DNA of 64,000 bases from DATNBU01 sp964476185 (GTDB taxonomy: Bacteria; Desulfobacterota; Binatia; UBA1149; CAITLU01). Location of the stretch: contig CAYYZO010000003.1 of assembly GCA_964476185.1 (NCBI GenBank), positions 36,492 through 100,491 on the forward strand, written 5' to 3'. The notes beneath the pieces were generated by a model. The model was not told the DNA's origin, made no database searches, and saw nothing but the letters and a program-made list of their open reading frames with translations. A program made the translations under genes and the position numbers. Below are positions 7,694 through 17,227 of this stretch, in pieces; position 1 is the stretch's first letter; the number at the start of each line of letters is the position of its first letter.

Positions 7694-9006
7694 GCGCCCA
7701 GCCTCCCCAGCACGTCGAAAAACTCCGGAAACGAAACGTCGACGGCCGCCGAATCGTCCATCCGCACGCCGCCGGGCGTGGCGGCGAGCGCCGCCACCGC
7801 CGCGGCCATGGCGATGCGGTGGTCGGCGTGCGTCGCAACCGACGCGCCTCCCCTCGGCCTGCCGCCGCGGATCACCATGCCATCGTCCTTTTCCACAACT
7901 TCGACACCGAAACCCCTCAACAATGCTACGGTTGCGCTGATCCTGTCGCTTTCCTTCACGCGCAGCTCGCCCGCCCCGGAAAGCGTCGACTCGCCGTCCG
8001 CGAACGCCGCCGCGACGGCAAGCAGCGGGAGTTCGTCGATCGTGGCGGGAACTTCGGCCGCTTCGATCTGGAAGGACTTCAGGCCCGATGCCCGGCAACG
8101 GATCGACCCGACGGGCTCGCCGCCGGTCTCGCCTTCGACCCGGCACTCGATGTCGGCCTCCATGCGACGAAGCACGTCGAGAAAACCGAGCCGGGTCGGG
8201 TTCAGGCAGAGCCCCTCGACCGTGACATCCGAACCCGCCACCAGCGCCGCGGCGACGAGCAGGAACGCCGCCGAGGACGGGTCCCCGGGGACGGCCACGT
8301 CGACGCAGGCCGGGACCGCCGGGCCGCGGACGGCCGCCAGGACGCCGGCGGTCCGGACGGGCACGCCCATGGCGAGCAGCAGCTTCTCGGTGTGGTCTCG
8401 CGTCGGAATCGGCTCCCGGACCTCGGTCAGGCCGTCGGCCTGGAGTCCTGCCAGAAGGACGGCGCTCTTCACCTGGGCGCTCGCGACCGCGAGGTCGACG
8501 ACGCCCGCGGACAACCGCTGGCCTCGGATCACCAGGGGGGCGTGGCCCTCGGTCGTCTCGATCCTCGCCCCGAGCCCCATCAGGGGGGCGGCGACCCGCT
8601 TCATCGGACGCCGCGACAGCGAGGCATCCCCGACGAGGGTCGCCTCGAGGCCGGCCTGCCCCGCCAGCAGTCCGGTCAACAAGCGCATCGTCGTTCCGGA
8701 GTTCTCGCAGTCGATCGGCCCCGGCGCGGGGTCGAACCGCATCGACCGGCCGCGAACGCGCACCGCCGCCGGGCCGGTCCGCTCGACGGACGCGCCGAGC
8801 CGGGCCATCGCGGCCATCGTGGACGCCACGTCGCGTCCGCTCGGCAGGCCGGTCACGTGCGCCTCGCCTTCTCCTGCGGCGTTGAACATCACCGCGCGAT
8901 GGGCGATCGACTTGTCGCCCGGCACCTTGACCTGGCCTTTCAACGGGCCTCGGGCCCGTTCCACCGACCTCGACGAATCCCGCCCGCGCTCTCCGGAACC
9001 GGTCAC
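7690..9006 (-). CDS. aroA: 3-phosphoshikimate 1-carboxyvinyltransferase (EPSP synthase)
   Basis: The protein has 438 residues. Substrate-binding motifs are VPGDKSIAHRA near the N-terminus, CENSGTTMRLL in the middle, and LRVKESDRI and ADHRIAMA toward the C-terminus. It joins shikimate-3-phosphate and phosphoenolpyruvate, the sixth shikimate-pathway step. GTG at 9006 overlaps the tyrA stop as GTGA. About 20 residues of charged sequence precede the conserved fold, so a slightly later start is possible. It is part of hisC-tyrA-aroA-cmk. Confidence 0.94.
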   Translation of the reverse strand: MTGSGERGRDSSRSVERARGPLKGQVKVPGDKSIAHRAVMFNAAGEGEAHVTGLPSGRDVASTMAAMARLGASVERTGPAAVRVRGRSMRFDPAPGPIDCENSGTTMRLLTGLLAGQAGLEATLVGDASLSRRPMKRVAAPLMGLGARIETTEGHAPLVIRGQRLSAGVVDLAVASAQVKSAVLLAGLQADGLTEVREPIPTRDHTEKLLLAMGVPVRTAGVLAAVRGPAVPACVDVAVPGDPSSAAFLLVAAALVAGSDVTVEGLCLNPTRLGFLDVLRRMEADIECRVEGETGGEPVGSIRCRASGLKSFQIEAAEVPATIDELPLLAVAAAFADGESTLSGAGELRVKESDRISATVALLRGFGVEVVEKDDGMVIRGGRPRGGASVATHADHRIAMAAAVAALAATPGGVRMDDSAAVDVSFPEFFDVLGRLGA

Positions 9007-9866
9007 GACGGCACGATCTCCTTCCTGAACCTGTGCGAGGCGGCCACGATCTCGCGGATCGCCCTTTCGTCGCCGTCGGCGATCGCGTCGCGAAGGTCGT
9101 CCCAGACGACGCTGAACTCGTCCATCGCCTCGACGATCGCTTCCCGGTTCAGCCGCGCGATGTCCAGCCACATGTCGGCGTCGCTCGTCGCCAGCCGCGT
9201 CGTGTCCCGGAAGCCGCCGGCGACGCAGTCGACGACTTCGCTGCGCTGGGGCGCGGCGTCGGCGGCGGCCGCGAGCGCGAACGCGACCATCTGCGGCAGG
9301 TGGCTCGACGTCGCCAGCACCGCGTCGTGCGTCGCGGCGTCCATCACCGACACCGTCGAGTCGAGTTGCGTCCACAACGCCTTCATCGTCTCGACGAGTT
9401 CCGGCGGGGTGTCGCGATCCGGCGTCAGCACCGTGCGGCGACCGACGAACAGGTCGGGGTCGGCCGCGCCCGCGCCGGTTTCGGCCTTTCCGGCCAGCGG
9501 ATGCGCGCCGAGGAACCGCGACGCCAGTCCGCAGCGCGCGGCTTCCTCGACGATCGGTTGCTTCACGCTGCCCACGTCGGTCACGAGCGCTTCGGGCGGG
9601 GCATGGTGCGCGATCTCGTGCAGCTGCGAGACGGCGGTGACGACCGGCGTCGCGAGCACGACGAGGTCCGCGCCGGCGAGGGCGACGCGAAGGTCGCCCG
9701 TGACCTCGTCGACGAGGCCGCGTGCGCGCGCCGTTTCGAGGTTCGCGACCGAACGGCCCACGCCGACCACGTGCGCGAACAGTCCCCGCGCCTTGCCGGC
9801 GCCGGCCAGCGATCCGCCGAGCAGCCCGGTGCCGACGACGACGCAGCGCTGGAAGCGGGCGCTCAC
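9003..9866 (-). CDS. tyrA: Prephenate (or arogenate) dehydrogenase
   Basis: The protein has 287 residues. A Rossmann NAD-binding motif VVGTGLLGGSLAGAG lies at the very N-terminus. VTDVGSVKQPIVEEA and FLGAHPLAGKAETGAGAAD follow, the latter holding the His and substrate-binding residues of TyrA. It oxidatively decarboxylates prephenate (or dehydrogenates arogenate) toward tyrosine; NAD versus NADP and prephenate versus arogenate cannot be told from sequence reading. There is no ACT or chorismate mutase domain. GTG at 9866 overlaps the hisC stop (GTGA), and its own stop overlaps the aroA start. Confidence 0.92.
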   Translation of the reverse strand: MSARFQRCVVVGTGLLGGSLAGAGKARGLFAHVVGVGRSVANLETARARGLVDEVTGDLRVALAGADLVVLATPVVTAVSQLHEIAHHAPPEALVTDVGSVKQPIVEEAARCGLASRFLGAHPLAGKAETGAGAADPDLFVGRRTVLTPDRDTPPELVETMKALWTQLDSTVSVMDAATHDAVLATSSHLPQMVAFALAAAADAAPQRSEVVDCVAGGFRDTTRLATSDADMWLDIARLNREAIVEAMDEFSVVWDDLRDAIADGDERAIREIVAASHRFRKEIVPS

Positions 9867-10972
9867 CGGGCCTCCGCGGAGTCGCCCGTGAGCACGGCCT
9901 CGAGGGCAGCGATGGCGCGCGCGTCCTCGGCGGCGGTGCCGAACGTGATGCGGACGTGTTCCGGAAAACCGTAGGCGTCCATCGGCCGGACGATGACGCC
10001 GCGCCGAAGCAGCGCGTCCGTCACGGCGGCGCCGCGGCCGGTGCGCACGAGCACGAAGTTCGCGTGCGTCGGCACCGCCTCGAGGCCGAGCCGCGAGAAC
10101 GCCCGGTCCCAGCGCTCGCGACTCTCGCGCACCAGCGCGCGGGAAGCCTCGACGTGCGCGTCGTCGTCGAGCGCCGCGACCGCGGCGACCTGCGCGAGCA
10201 GGTTCACGTTGAACGGCTGGCGAAGCCGCGCCATCGCGTCCGCGATCTCCAGCGACGTGACGCCGTAGCCGAGCCTCAGGCCGGCCAGGCCGTGGATCTT
10301 CGAGAACGTGCGCGTGACGAGGAGGCCCGGATGCGAATCGAGGTACGAGATGCCGTCCGGGTAGAGTTCGTCGTCGACGAACTCGAAGTAGGCCTCGTCC
10401 AGAACGACGACCACGTCCTCCGGCACGCGCGCGAGGAACGCCTCCCACTCGCGGCGGCGGAAGATCGTGCCGGTCGGGTTGTTCGGGTTCGCGAGGAACA
10501 CGACGCGTGTGGACGGGCCGACGCGCGCCGCGATCGCCTCGAGGTCGTGCTCGAAGCCGCGAGGCGGAGCCTGGACCGGGGTCGCGCCGACCGCGATCGA
10601 GACGAGCGGGTACACGAGAAAGGCATCCGCGCTGAACAGCACCTCGTCGCCGGGCCCGGCGAACAGGCGGCACGCGAGCTCGAGGATCTCGTTCGAGCCG
10701 TTGCCGAACACGATCCGGCGCGGGTCGACCCCGAGCCTGGCCGCGAGCTTCTCCGTCAGCACGACCGCGCCGCCGTCCGGGTAGCGGTGGATACCGGAAA
10801 GCGCCCCGGCGAGCGCGACGAGGGCCCGCGGCGAAGGACCGAGCGGGTTCTCGTTCGAGGCGATCTTGATCGACCCGGCGATCCCGAGCTCGCGCTCGAC
10901 CTCCTCGATCGGCCGCCCGGGCTTGTACGGCGTCAGCGAACGGATGCGTTCGGGAATCCGGGGACCGGGCAT
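9863..10972 (-). CDS. hisC: Histidinol-phosphate / aromatic aminotransferase
   Basis: This 369-residue class I/II PLP aminotransferase has ASNENPLGPSP near the N-terminus, FGNGSNEILEL, FLANPNNPTGT, VVLDEAYFEF, and the PLP lysine in TFSKIHGLAGLRLGYG, all typical of HisC. In this gene order (hisC-tyrA-aroA) the enzyme often serves tyrosine and phenylalanine transamination as well as histidine synthesis. ATG at 10972 has GGCGGG just upstream. It is divergent from the GST-like gene, with an 81-base gap that shows no clear promoter. Confidence 0.92.
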   Translation of the reverse strand: MPGPRIPERIRSLTPYKPGRPIEEVERELGIAGSIKIASNENPLGPSPRALVALAGALSGIHRYPDGGAVVLTEKLAARLGVDPRRIVFGNGSNEILELACRLFAGPGDEVLFSADAFLVYPLVSIAVGATPVQAPPRGFEHDLEAIAARVGPSTRVVFLANPNNPTGTIFRRREWEAFLARVPEDVVVVLDEAYFEFVDDELYPDGISYLDSHPGLLVTRTFSKIHGLAGLRLGYGVTSLEIADAMARLRQPFNVNLLAQVAAVAALDDDAHVEASRALVRESRERWDRAFSRLGLEAVPTHANFVLVRTGRGAAVTDALLRRGVIVRPMDAYGFPEHVRITFGTAAEDARAIAALEAVLTGDSAEAR

Positions 10973-11053
10973 CCCGCCTGACTAGCCCGGATCCGGCGCG
11001 ATGGCTACAGACACGCTGGCAGCTCCGGCGTTCCCGCGGCATGGTCCCGTGCG

Positions 11054-12262
11054 GTGAAACCGAGCGTCGTCTGGGGCCCCGAGCTGTCGCCGTTCCTGCT
11101 CAAACTGGAGTCGATGCTCGCGTTCGCCGGGCTGCCCTTCCGCCGCTTGCCGCGCGACGGCTCGCGCGCCGGGAACCTCCGCATCGCCATGCTCGTCGAT
11201 CGAGCGAAGCGGCGCGGCATCGCGCTCCGTCCCCCGGCGAACGACCCGCTCGACGAGTTCCCGCTCGTGCCGTACCTCGTCACGCCGGATCGTGAGGTGC
11301 TCTACGACTCGTCGGCGCTCGCGCCGTGGATCGACGAGAGATCGCAGGCGGCGCCGCTCGTGCCGCAGGACCCCGCGGTGCGCTTCCTCGGCGACTTCCT
11401 CGACGAGGCCTTCGACGAGATCGGCCTCTACCTCGTGCACCACAATCGCTGGAAGCTCGCCGCGGGCGACAACGACCACCCCGGCCGCCGCCTCGCGCGC
11501 GAGTACGCGAAGCTTCTCCCGCCCGGCGCCGGGTCGCTGTTCGGGTCCTGGTTCGAGCGGCGGCAGGTGCGCCGCCTGCCCTACCTGTTCAGCGTCGCGC
11601 CGCCCGGCTACGCCGTGCCGGGCCTCGCACGCGGGCTCACCCCGCCGTCGCGGGAAGGCTTTCCGCCGACGCACGAACTGCTCGAGGAGATCTGGGAGCG
11701 CGCGCTCGCGGCGCTCGACGACCTCTTGGCGACGCAGCCGTTCCTGCTCGGCGAACGCTTCACGCTCGCCGACGCGAGCGCCTACGGGCAACTGTCGATG
11801 AACCTGACGGACACGGCCGCGTGCCGGCGGCTCGGCGAGCTCGCGCCGCGCACGCTCGCCTGGCTCGAGTCGATCCGCGACGGCCGTCACGTGCGGACCA
11901 CGGGCAGCCTCGCGCTCTCGCCGCGGCTGTCGCCGCTCGTCGCGCTGTTCGCCGAGACGTACGTGCCGCTGATGCGCGCGAACCGGGCGGCGTGGGAACG
12001 CTGCCGGGCCGATGGCGTGGACGCGTTCAACGAGGCGGCGTTCGGTCGCGGGTACGCGCTGTTCGACGGCCGCATGCTCGGCCGCCCGTACCGCACGGTG
12101 GTCAAGACGTTCCAGGTCCGCTCCTGGCGGGACCTCGGGCGCAGCTGGGCGGCCCTCGACGCGACCGCTCGAGCCGGGGTCGAGGCCGTCCTGCCGGAGG
12201 CCGCTTCGTGGTTCGAAGATGCGGCCGGGCCTTCCATGAAGGACGCTGGCCGCGCAGGATGA
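11054..12262 (+). CDS. Glutathione S-transferase-like protein
   Basis: The protein has 402 residues. The thioredoxin-like GST N-terminal domain (about 1-95) includes the start VVWGPELSPFLLKLESML and the partner-binding VPYLVTPDREVLYDSSALA. The all-helical C-terminal domain follows, with FLLGERFTLADASAYGQL, the usual GST C-domain motif. The last 110 residues extend beyond a normal GST (about 220 aa) and I do not recognise them. There is no catalytic Cys or obvious Tyr/Ser motif at the position after the first strand (WGPELSP). Substrate unknown. The start is GTG at 11054; a nearby ATG at 11041 is out of frame. The lipoprotein gene begins 4 bases after its stop. Confidence 0.78.
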   Translation: MKPSVVWGPELSPFLLKLESMLAFAGLPFRRLPRDGSRAGNLRIAMLVDRAKRRGIALRPPANDPLDEFPLVPYLVTPDREVLYDSSALAPWIDERSQAAPLVPQDPAVRFLGDFLDEAFDEIGLYLVHHNRWKLAAGDNDHPGRRLAREYAKLLPPGAGSLFGSWFERRQVRRLPYLFSVAPPGYAVPGLARGLTPPSREGFPPTHELLEEIWERALAALDDLLATQPFLLGERFTLADASAYGQLSMNLTDTAACRRLGELAPRTLAWLESIRDGRHVRTTGSLALSPRLSPLVALFAETYVPLMRANRAAWERCRADGVDAFNEAAFGRGYALFDGRMLGRPYRTVVKTFQVRSWRDLGRSWAALDATARAGVEAVLPEAASWFEDAAGPSMKDAGRAG

Positions 12263-12266
12263 GGCG

Positions 12267-13451
12267 ATGAATCCCCGCGCGCCTCGCCTGGCCCTGTTCG
12301 CGATCGTCGCGCTGGCCCCGGGCTGCACCTCCACCCTTGCGCTCGATCGCGCCGTGATCGCCTACGACACGACCGCGACCGACAGCGTCTCGCGCCAGCT
12401 CCTTCTCAACATCGCGCGCGCCCGTCACAACGAGCCGATCCACTTCACGGGCATCTCGAGCATCGCGGCGACCTGGAGCTTCTCGGTCCACGCCGGGATC
12501 AGCGGCGCCTTGACCGGCGAGAACGGCAACCTGCTGATCCCGATCGCCGGCGTCGGCGCCGAGGAGAACCCGACCGTCAGCATCGAGCCGATGGACGGCG
12601 AGGAATTCACGCAGCGCCTGCTGACGCCGTTCAACGAGGAGAAGCTGACGCTGCTGCTCCGCCAGGGCTACGACGTCGACTCGCTGCTGCGCCTGATCGG
12701 CGCGGAGCTGACCGTGCGCGACGAACGCACCGGAGCCCTCGTCGCCCACTACAACCGCCCGTCGGATCCGACCGGCTACGCGTTCTTCCGCCGCTTCGTC
12801 GCCCACCTGTCGTCGATCCAGGACCGGCACGAGCTCTTCGTCGAACCACTGCACTTCCAGCTCGAGTGGCAGGTGCCGGCGGACGAGGTCAATCCCGAAT
12901 CGGTGCTCGAGACCTACCACGACTTCACGCTGAGGAGGGAAACCGGCCGCGGCCTCTTCCACGTCTCGAAGCGCGTCCACGGACGCGTGATGATCACGAA
13001 CTTCGACCCCGCCGTGCTTCCGAACGAGGAACGCGTGCGCCTGCACGCCGAGGCCGACCAGGTCCCGAACAACGACATCCTCGTCGACATCCGTCCCGGG
13101 TTCCCCGGTGGCGAGGTCCCGATCCGCGGGCGACTGCGCCTGCGCAGCTTCCACGAGATCCTGACGTTCCTCGGGCGCGGCATCGCCGAGGAGCCCGAGT
13201 ACGACGTCGAGCCCGACCCGAGAAGCGGCAGCCTGCGCGAGAACCCCGCCCGGACGATGGACGTCGTCGAAGCGCCGAGGCCGCCGCGCGGGGCCGGCCT
13301 TTCCGTGCGCCTGAACGGGAACTCCTACGCGCTCAGGCCCCAGCAGGGCTACCAGTGGAACAAGAAGGCGTTCAGCGTGCTGTACCAGCTGTTCCAGATG
13401 AGCGTGGCCACCGTCGAGAAGCGCGGCCCGGAGATCACGATCGCCAAGTGA
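12267..13451 (+). CDS. Putative lipoprotein, copy A of a two-member family in this window
   Basis: This 394-residue protein has an N-terminal signal and a Cys at residue 20 (LAPGCTS), a near-lipobox, so a lipid-anchored envelope protein is likely. The conserved core reads VSRQLLLNIARAR, then ISSIAATWSFSV, then NPTVSIEPMDGEEFTQRLL, and it ends in a region rich in aromatic and polar residues. The same layout recurs in the lipoprotein at 61630-62733, at low but clear similarity. I know the family only as conserved hypothetical lipoproteins of proteobacteria. ATG at 12267 follows the GST stop by 4 bases, so the two are probably one transcript. Confidence 0.7.
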   Translation: MNPRAPRLALFAIVALAPGCTSTLALDRAVIAYDTTATDSVSRQLLLNIARARHNEPIHFTGISSIAATWSFSVHAGISGALTGENGNLLIPIAGVGAEENPTVSIEPMDGEEFTQRLLTPFNEEKLTLLLRQGYDVDSLLRLIGAELTVRDERTGALVAHYNRPSDPTGYAFFRRFVAHLSSIQDRHELFVEPLHFQLEWQVPADEVNPESVLETYHDFTLRRETGRGLFHVSKRVHGRVMITNFDPAVLPNEERVRLHAEADQVPNNDILVDIRPGFPGGEVPIRGRLRLRSFHEILTFLGRGIAEEPEYDVEPDPRSGSLRENPARTMDVVEAPRPPRGAGLSVRLNGNSYALRPQQGYQWNKKAFSVLYQLFQMSVATVEKRGPEITIAK

Positions 13452-13497
13452 ACCCGGCGGCTCTGGCGCTCGCGCCCCGACGGCAGTAGGAAAAGCC

Positions 13498-14619
13498 GTG
13501 TCCGACACCACGACCGCGACCTCCTCGTCCCGCCCGCCGCACGGCCATCCGCACGGCGCCGGGCATCCCGAAGCCACGACGCAGAGCCGCTACGACGAAT
13601 CGCCGAGGCGCGTGTACTGGGAGCTCACCCGCGCGTGCGGCCTCGCCTGCAAGCACTGCCGCGCGTCCGCGCTGCACGAGCGCCTGCCCGACGAGCTCGA
13701 CACCGAAGAGGCGTTCGCGGTGCTGCGGACGCTGGCGACCGCGAAGCCGACTCCCGCCGTGATCCTGACCGGCGGCGACCCGCTCGAGCGACCGGACTTC
13801 TGGGAGATCCTCGACTACGCCCGCTCGGTCGGCCTGCACGTCGACGTCGCGCCGAGCGCGACGCCGAAACTCACGCGCGAGGTGATCCTCGAACTCGGAC
13901 GCCGCGGCGTCGGCGCGATGTCGCTCTCGCTCGACGGCTCGGACCCGGAGCGGCACGACCGGCTGCGCGGCATCGCCGGCTGCTTCGAGATGACGATGGA
14001 GGCCGCGCGCCACGTCGCCGAGGCCGGCATCCCGCTGCAGGTGAACACGCTCGTGACCGCCGACACGCTCGGCGACATGGAAGCGATCTGCCGGGTGGCC
14101 GCCACGATGCAGGCCAGGCGCTGGAGCCTGTTCTTCCTGGTCACGACCGGGCGCGGCTCGGTGCTTCCGCAGATCACGCCCGAGGAGGCGGAGAAGCTTC
14201 TCGTCTGGGCGGTCTCGCTCGGCCGCAGCGCCGGTTTCGTGGTCGCGGCGACCGAGGCGCCGATGGTCCGGCGCGTGATCCTCGAGGGCAAGGGCCTCGG
14301 CCCGAAGTCGGCCGTAGCCGGCGCCGGCATGCGCGACGGCAACGGGATCCTGTTCCTGTCCTACCGCGGCGACGTCATGCCGTCGGGCTTCCTGCCGATC
14401 ACGATCGGCAACGTCCGGGACACCGACGCCCTGACGCTCTACCGCGAGTCGCCGCTGATGCGCGACCTGCGCCGGCCGGACCGTTTCGGCGGACGCTGCG
14501 GCGCCTGCGAATGGCGTGAGGTCTGCGGTGGCTCCCGCGGTCGCGCCTACGCGGCCACCGGCGACCCGCTCTCCGAGGATCCGCTCTGCGTGTATCAGCC
14601 GGGGACAGCCGCGGGTTGA
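13498..14619 (+). CDS. Radical SAM/SPASM protein
   Basis: The protein has 373 residues. The iron-sulfur motif CGLACKHC (Cys47, 51, 54) binds the cluster that cleaves S-adenosylmethionine. TGGDPLERPDFW is the usual GGEP-like glycine motif. The C-terminal SPASM region has CGACEWREVCGGSRGRAYA and a final Cys in DPLCVYQ, giving auxiliary-cluster ligands. The overall type resembles AhbC/AhbD/NirJ-like enzymes that modify haem precursors or peptides; the substrate is unknown and I see no precursor-peptide ORF next to it. The first 25 residues are unusual, with a His/Pro/Gly-rich stretch (HGHPHGAGH). GTG at 13498; it follows the lipoprotein gene by 46 bases. Confidence 0.82.
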   Translation: MSDTTTATSSSRPPHGHPHGAGHPEATTQSRYDESPRRVYWELTRACGLACKHCRASALHERLPDELDTEEAFAVLRTLATAKPTPAVILTGGDPLERPDFWEILDYARSVGLHVDVAPSATPKLTREVILELGRRGVGAMSLSLDGSDPERHDRLRGIAGCFEMTMEAARHVAEAGIPLQVNTLVTADTLGDMEAICRVAATMQARRWSLFFLVTTGRGSVLPQITPEEAEKLLVWAVSLGRSAGFVVAATEAPMVRRVILEGKGLGPKSAVAGAGMRDGNGILFLSYRGDVMPSGFLPITIGNVRDTDALTLYRESPLMRDLRRPDRFGGRCGACEWREVCGGSRGRAYAATGDPLSEDPLCVYQPGTAAG

Positions 14620-14728
14620 TGAAGCGCCCGATCCAGGCGGCTTCCCTGCCCGGATCGTTCCGCCGGCAAGTCGCGGCGCACGTCCCGTCCGCTGACTCGA
14701 CCACTGGATCCCCGCGACGGGCCGCGAA

Positions 14729-17227
14729 TCACGGGACCATGCAATCGCCGACGTGGCTGAGCACGATCAGTCGGTTCCTCGGCCCCTCCACGCCGCCGAG
14801 TCCGAGCACCGTGCGAGGCCCTTCCGTCTCGAACCGGCCGCTCGCGACATCGACGAGCGGGAGACTGGTCGGAAGGAGCACCGGGCTCGACGTGGCGCTC
14901 GCGCCGAAACGGCCTCGCCCGTCTCCCGGAAGGATCACGACCCCGCCCTCGGCGCTGGTCGCGATGTCGGCCGCGCCGTCGCCGTCGAAGTCGTCGATCG
15001 CGTAGCGGTAAAGCACCACGTCCGTCGAGGTGACCACCTCCTTCGCGAACGCGCCGTGCCCGTCGCCCGCGAGCACCGAGATCGAACCGTCGTAGGCGCC
15101 CGTCGTCACGAGATCGGGCGCGCCGTCGCCGTGGACGTCGTGGACCGTGAGGGTCCACGACGCGGTCACTTCGTGCCGCTGCGGCGCGAGGAACGTCCCG
15201 GCGCCGGAATTGCGGTGAACCGAAAGGAGATGTTCGGCGCGGGAGAGTTCCAGCAGGTCGTTGTCGCCGTCGCGGTCGACGTCGGCGAGCACGAGCGCCA
15301 GCGAGGCGGGCGTGGACTCGACCTCGCCGAATGACTGGAAGCTGCCGTCGGCCTGTCCCCGCAGCAGCTCGATGATTGCGGCGGCGACGGCGATGTCGGG
15401 AATCCCGTCACCGTCGATGTCGCCGAAGGCGAAGCCGTGTTCGTCCGCGGAGCCGCCCGGGACCGGACTCGAGACGGGCGCGAGGTCGAAGCCTCGTTCG
15501 CCGTCCGCGAACAGCGCGAACGCGCGGGCGCCGAGTTCGCCGCGCGGATGGCCGTGCACGAGGTCGACGAACCTCGGCCCGGCCGCTCCGACGATGTCGA
15601 GCGTGCCGTCGCCGTCCACGTCGCCCGCGCCGAGCTCGAACGGCTGCCCGTTGACCTGGAGGACGGCGCGGTCGAAGCGCCCGCCGCCGTCGGCGAACTG
15701 CGTCGTCACGCTGTTGTGGCGGTCGGTCGTCACCGCGTCGTCGAGCCCGTCCTCGTCGAGGTCGACGACGAGCATCCCGCCCGCCTCGGACGACGCCCGC
15801 GACTCGAGGGCGCCGAGCAGGCCGCCGTCGCCGGCGCCGTGCAGGATCGTCAGCGTGTCGGAATCGGCGTTGGCGACGACGACGTCGGCTTGCGCGTCCC
15901 CGTCGAGGTCCACGACCGCCAGCGCGCGCGGCTGTGACTGCGTGTCGGCGTAGCCGGCCGGCGTCAACGTGCCGTCGCCGTTGCCGAGGAACACCGCGAC
16001 GCCGGGACTCCCGTCGCGGTCGTAGTTGGCCGCCACCACGTCGGGCGTGTCGTCGCCGTCGACGAGCGCCACGTCGGTCGCGATCGCGCTGCCCTGCGAC
16101 GAGTAGAAGAGCGGTTCGTCGAAGCCGCCCTGCGCGGACGCGAGGAGAACCGCGACGCCGCCGGCCCCGATGCACGAGGCGACGAGGTCGCTGCGCCCGT
16201 CGCCGTCGAGGTCGGCGACGGACACATGGTACGGCCCGTCGGGAACCGCGAGCCTGTGCTCGTCGCCGAACCCGCCGAGGCCGTTGCCGAGCAGCACCGA
16301 CAGGTCGTCCGAGTCGCGGTTGGCCACGACGGCGTCGAGGACGTCGTCTTCGTCGACGCGCGCGAGGACGATCCACCGCGGGCCGCTGCCGACGGCGATG
16401 CGCTTCCCTTCCCCGAACGTGCCGTCGCCGTGTCCGGGCAGCACCGAGAGGTCGTCCGACAGCGAGTTCGCGACGACGAGGTCGAGGTGGTCGTCGCCGT
16501 CGAGATGTCCGGCGACGACGTTGATCGGCGCGATCCCGGTGGGCACGAAGAACGCGCGGCCTTCCCCACCGAACTCCCCGTCCGCGCCGCCGAGCCGGAT
16601 GCTCAGGCCGTTCGGCAGCGCGTCGGCCGTGACGAGGTCGTCGAACCCGTCGCCGTCGAGGTCGACCAGGGTGACGGTCTGCGGAGTCTGGTCGACAGAG
16701 ACGGCCCTTCGCCGCTCGAACACGCCTCGGCCACGCCCGCGAAAGATGGAAACCTCGCCGGCCTGCAGGTCCGCCGTGACGAGATCCAGATGGCCGTCGC
16801 CGTCGACGTCGTGAACGCGTACCGAGCTCGGCCGCACGCCCGAGTGCAGCAGGCTCAGGGCACGACAGGTGCAGACCGGACAATGCAGCGGCGTCTGCCC
16901 GTCGACGGCGCGCCGCAGGACGAGGAGCGCATCCGTGGCGCCGACGCCGCCGCTGCCGTTCGCATCGCACAGGCAGGGTCCGCACGTCCCGGCGACGCCG
17001 ACCGCCCTCCGCAGCACGAACAACGCGTCCGACGCGACGGGCTCCCGCGAAGCGCCGTCCGCGGTCCCGCAGGCCCGCGGAAGAGCGGCGCCGCGCGCCG
17101 GTCCCGCGCTCGAGACGACCGCGGCGATCGCCGCGTGACAGACGAGCGCGAACGCGGCCAGGCCCGGGCCGCGCCGACATCGCGTCGACTGCGACGACAA
17201 CCCGGGGGAGTCCCTGCCCGTGCTCAT
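14729..17227 (-). CDS. Secreted FG-GAP/VCBS repeat protein with dockerin-like N-terminal repeats
   Basis: This 832-residue protein has a signal peptide (hydrophobic segment about 22-45, AALPRACG after it). Residues about 55-105 hold two dockerin-type, calcium-loop-like repeats: SDALFVLRRAVG, a Cys pair, then CDANGSGGVGATDALLVL. After a CPVCTC spacer come about 13 FG-GAP/VCBS repeats, each with a DxDGDGxxDL calcium-binding loop (for example HDVDGDGHLDL, VDLDGDGFDDL, GDIDGDGIPDI) and a 50-60 residue period, predicted to fold as beta-propeller blades. It is likely extracellular and adhesive or carbohydrate/protein-binding. ATG at 17227 overlaps the stop of the small gene upstream (ATGA), so the two are translationally coupled. 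Confidence 0.8.
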   Translation of the reverse strand: MSTGRDSPGLSSQSTRCRRGPGLAAFALVCHAAIAAVVSSAGPARGAALPRACGTADGASREPVASDALFVLRRAVGVAGTCGPCLCDANGSGGVGATDALLVLRRAVDGQTPLHCPVCTCRALSLLHSGVRPSSVRVHDVDGDGHLDLVTADLQAGEVSIFRGRGRGVFERRRAVSVDQTPQTVTLVDLDGDGFDDLVTADALPNGLSIRLGGADGEFGGEGRAFFVPTGIAPINVVAGHLDGDDHLDLVVANSLSDDLSVLPGHGDGTFGEGKRIAVGSGPRWIVLARVDEDDVLDAVVANRDSDDLSVLLGNGLGGFGDEHRLAVPDGPYHVSVADLDGDGRSDLVASCIGAGGVAVLLASAQGGFDEPLFYSSQGSAIATDVALVDGDDTPDVVAANYDRDGSPGVAVFLGNGDGTLTPAGYADTQSQPRALAVVDLDGDAQADVVVANADSDTLTILHGAGDGGLLGALESRASSEAGGMLVVDLDEDGLDDAVTTDRHNSVTTQFADGGGRFDRAVLQVNGQPFELGAGDVDGDGTLDIVGAAGPRFVDLVHGHPRGELGARAFALFADGERGFDLAPVSSPVPGGSADEHGFAFGDIDGDGIPDIAVAAAIIELLRGQADGSFQSFGEVESTPASLALVLADVDRDGDNDLLELSRAEHLLSVHRNSGAGTFLAPQRHEVTASWTLTVHDVHGDGAPDLVTTGAYDGSISVLAGDGHGAFAKEVVTSTDVVLYRYAIDDFDGDGAADIATSAEGGVVILPGDGRGRFGASATSSPVLLPTSLPLVDVASGRFETEGPRTVLGLGGVEGPRNRLIVLSHVGDCMVP

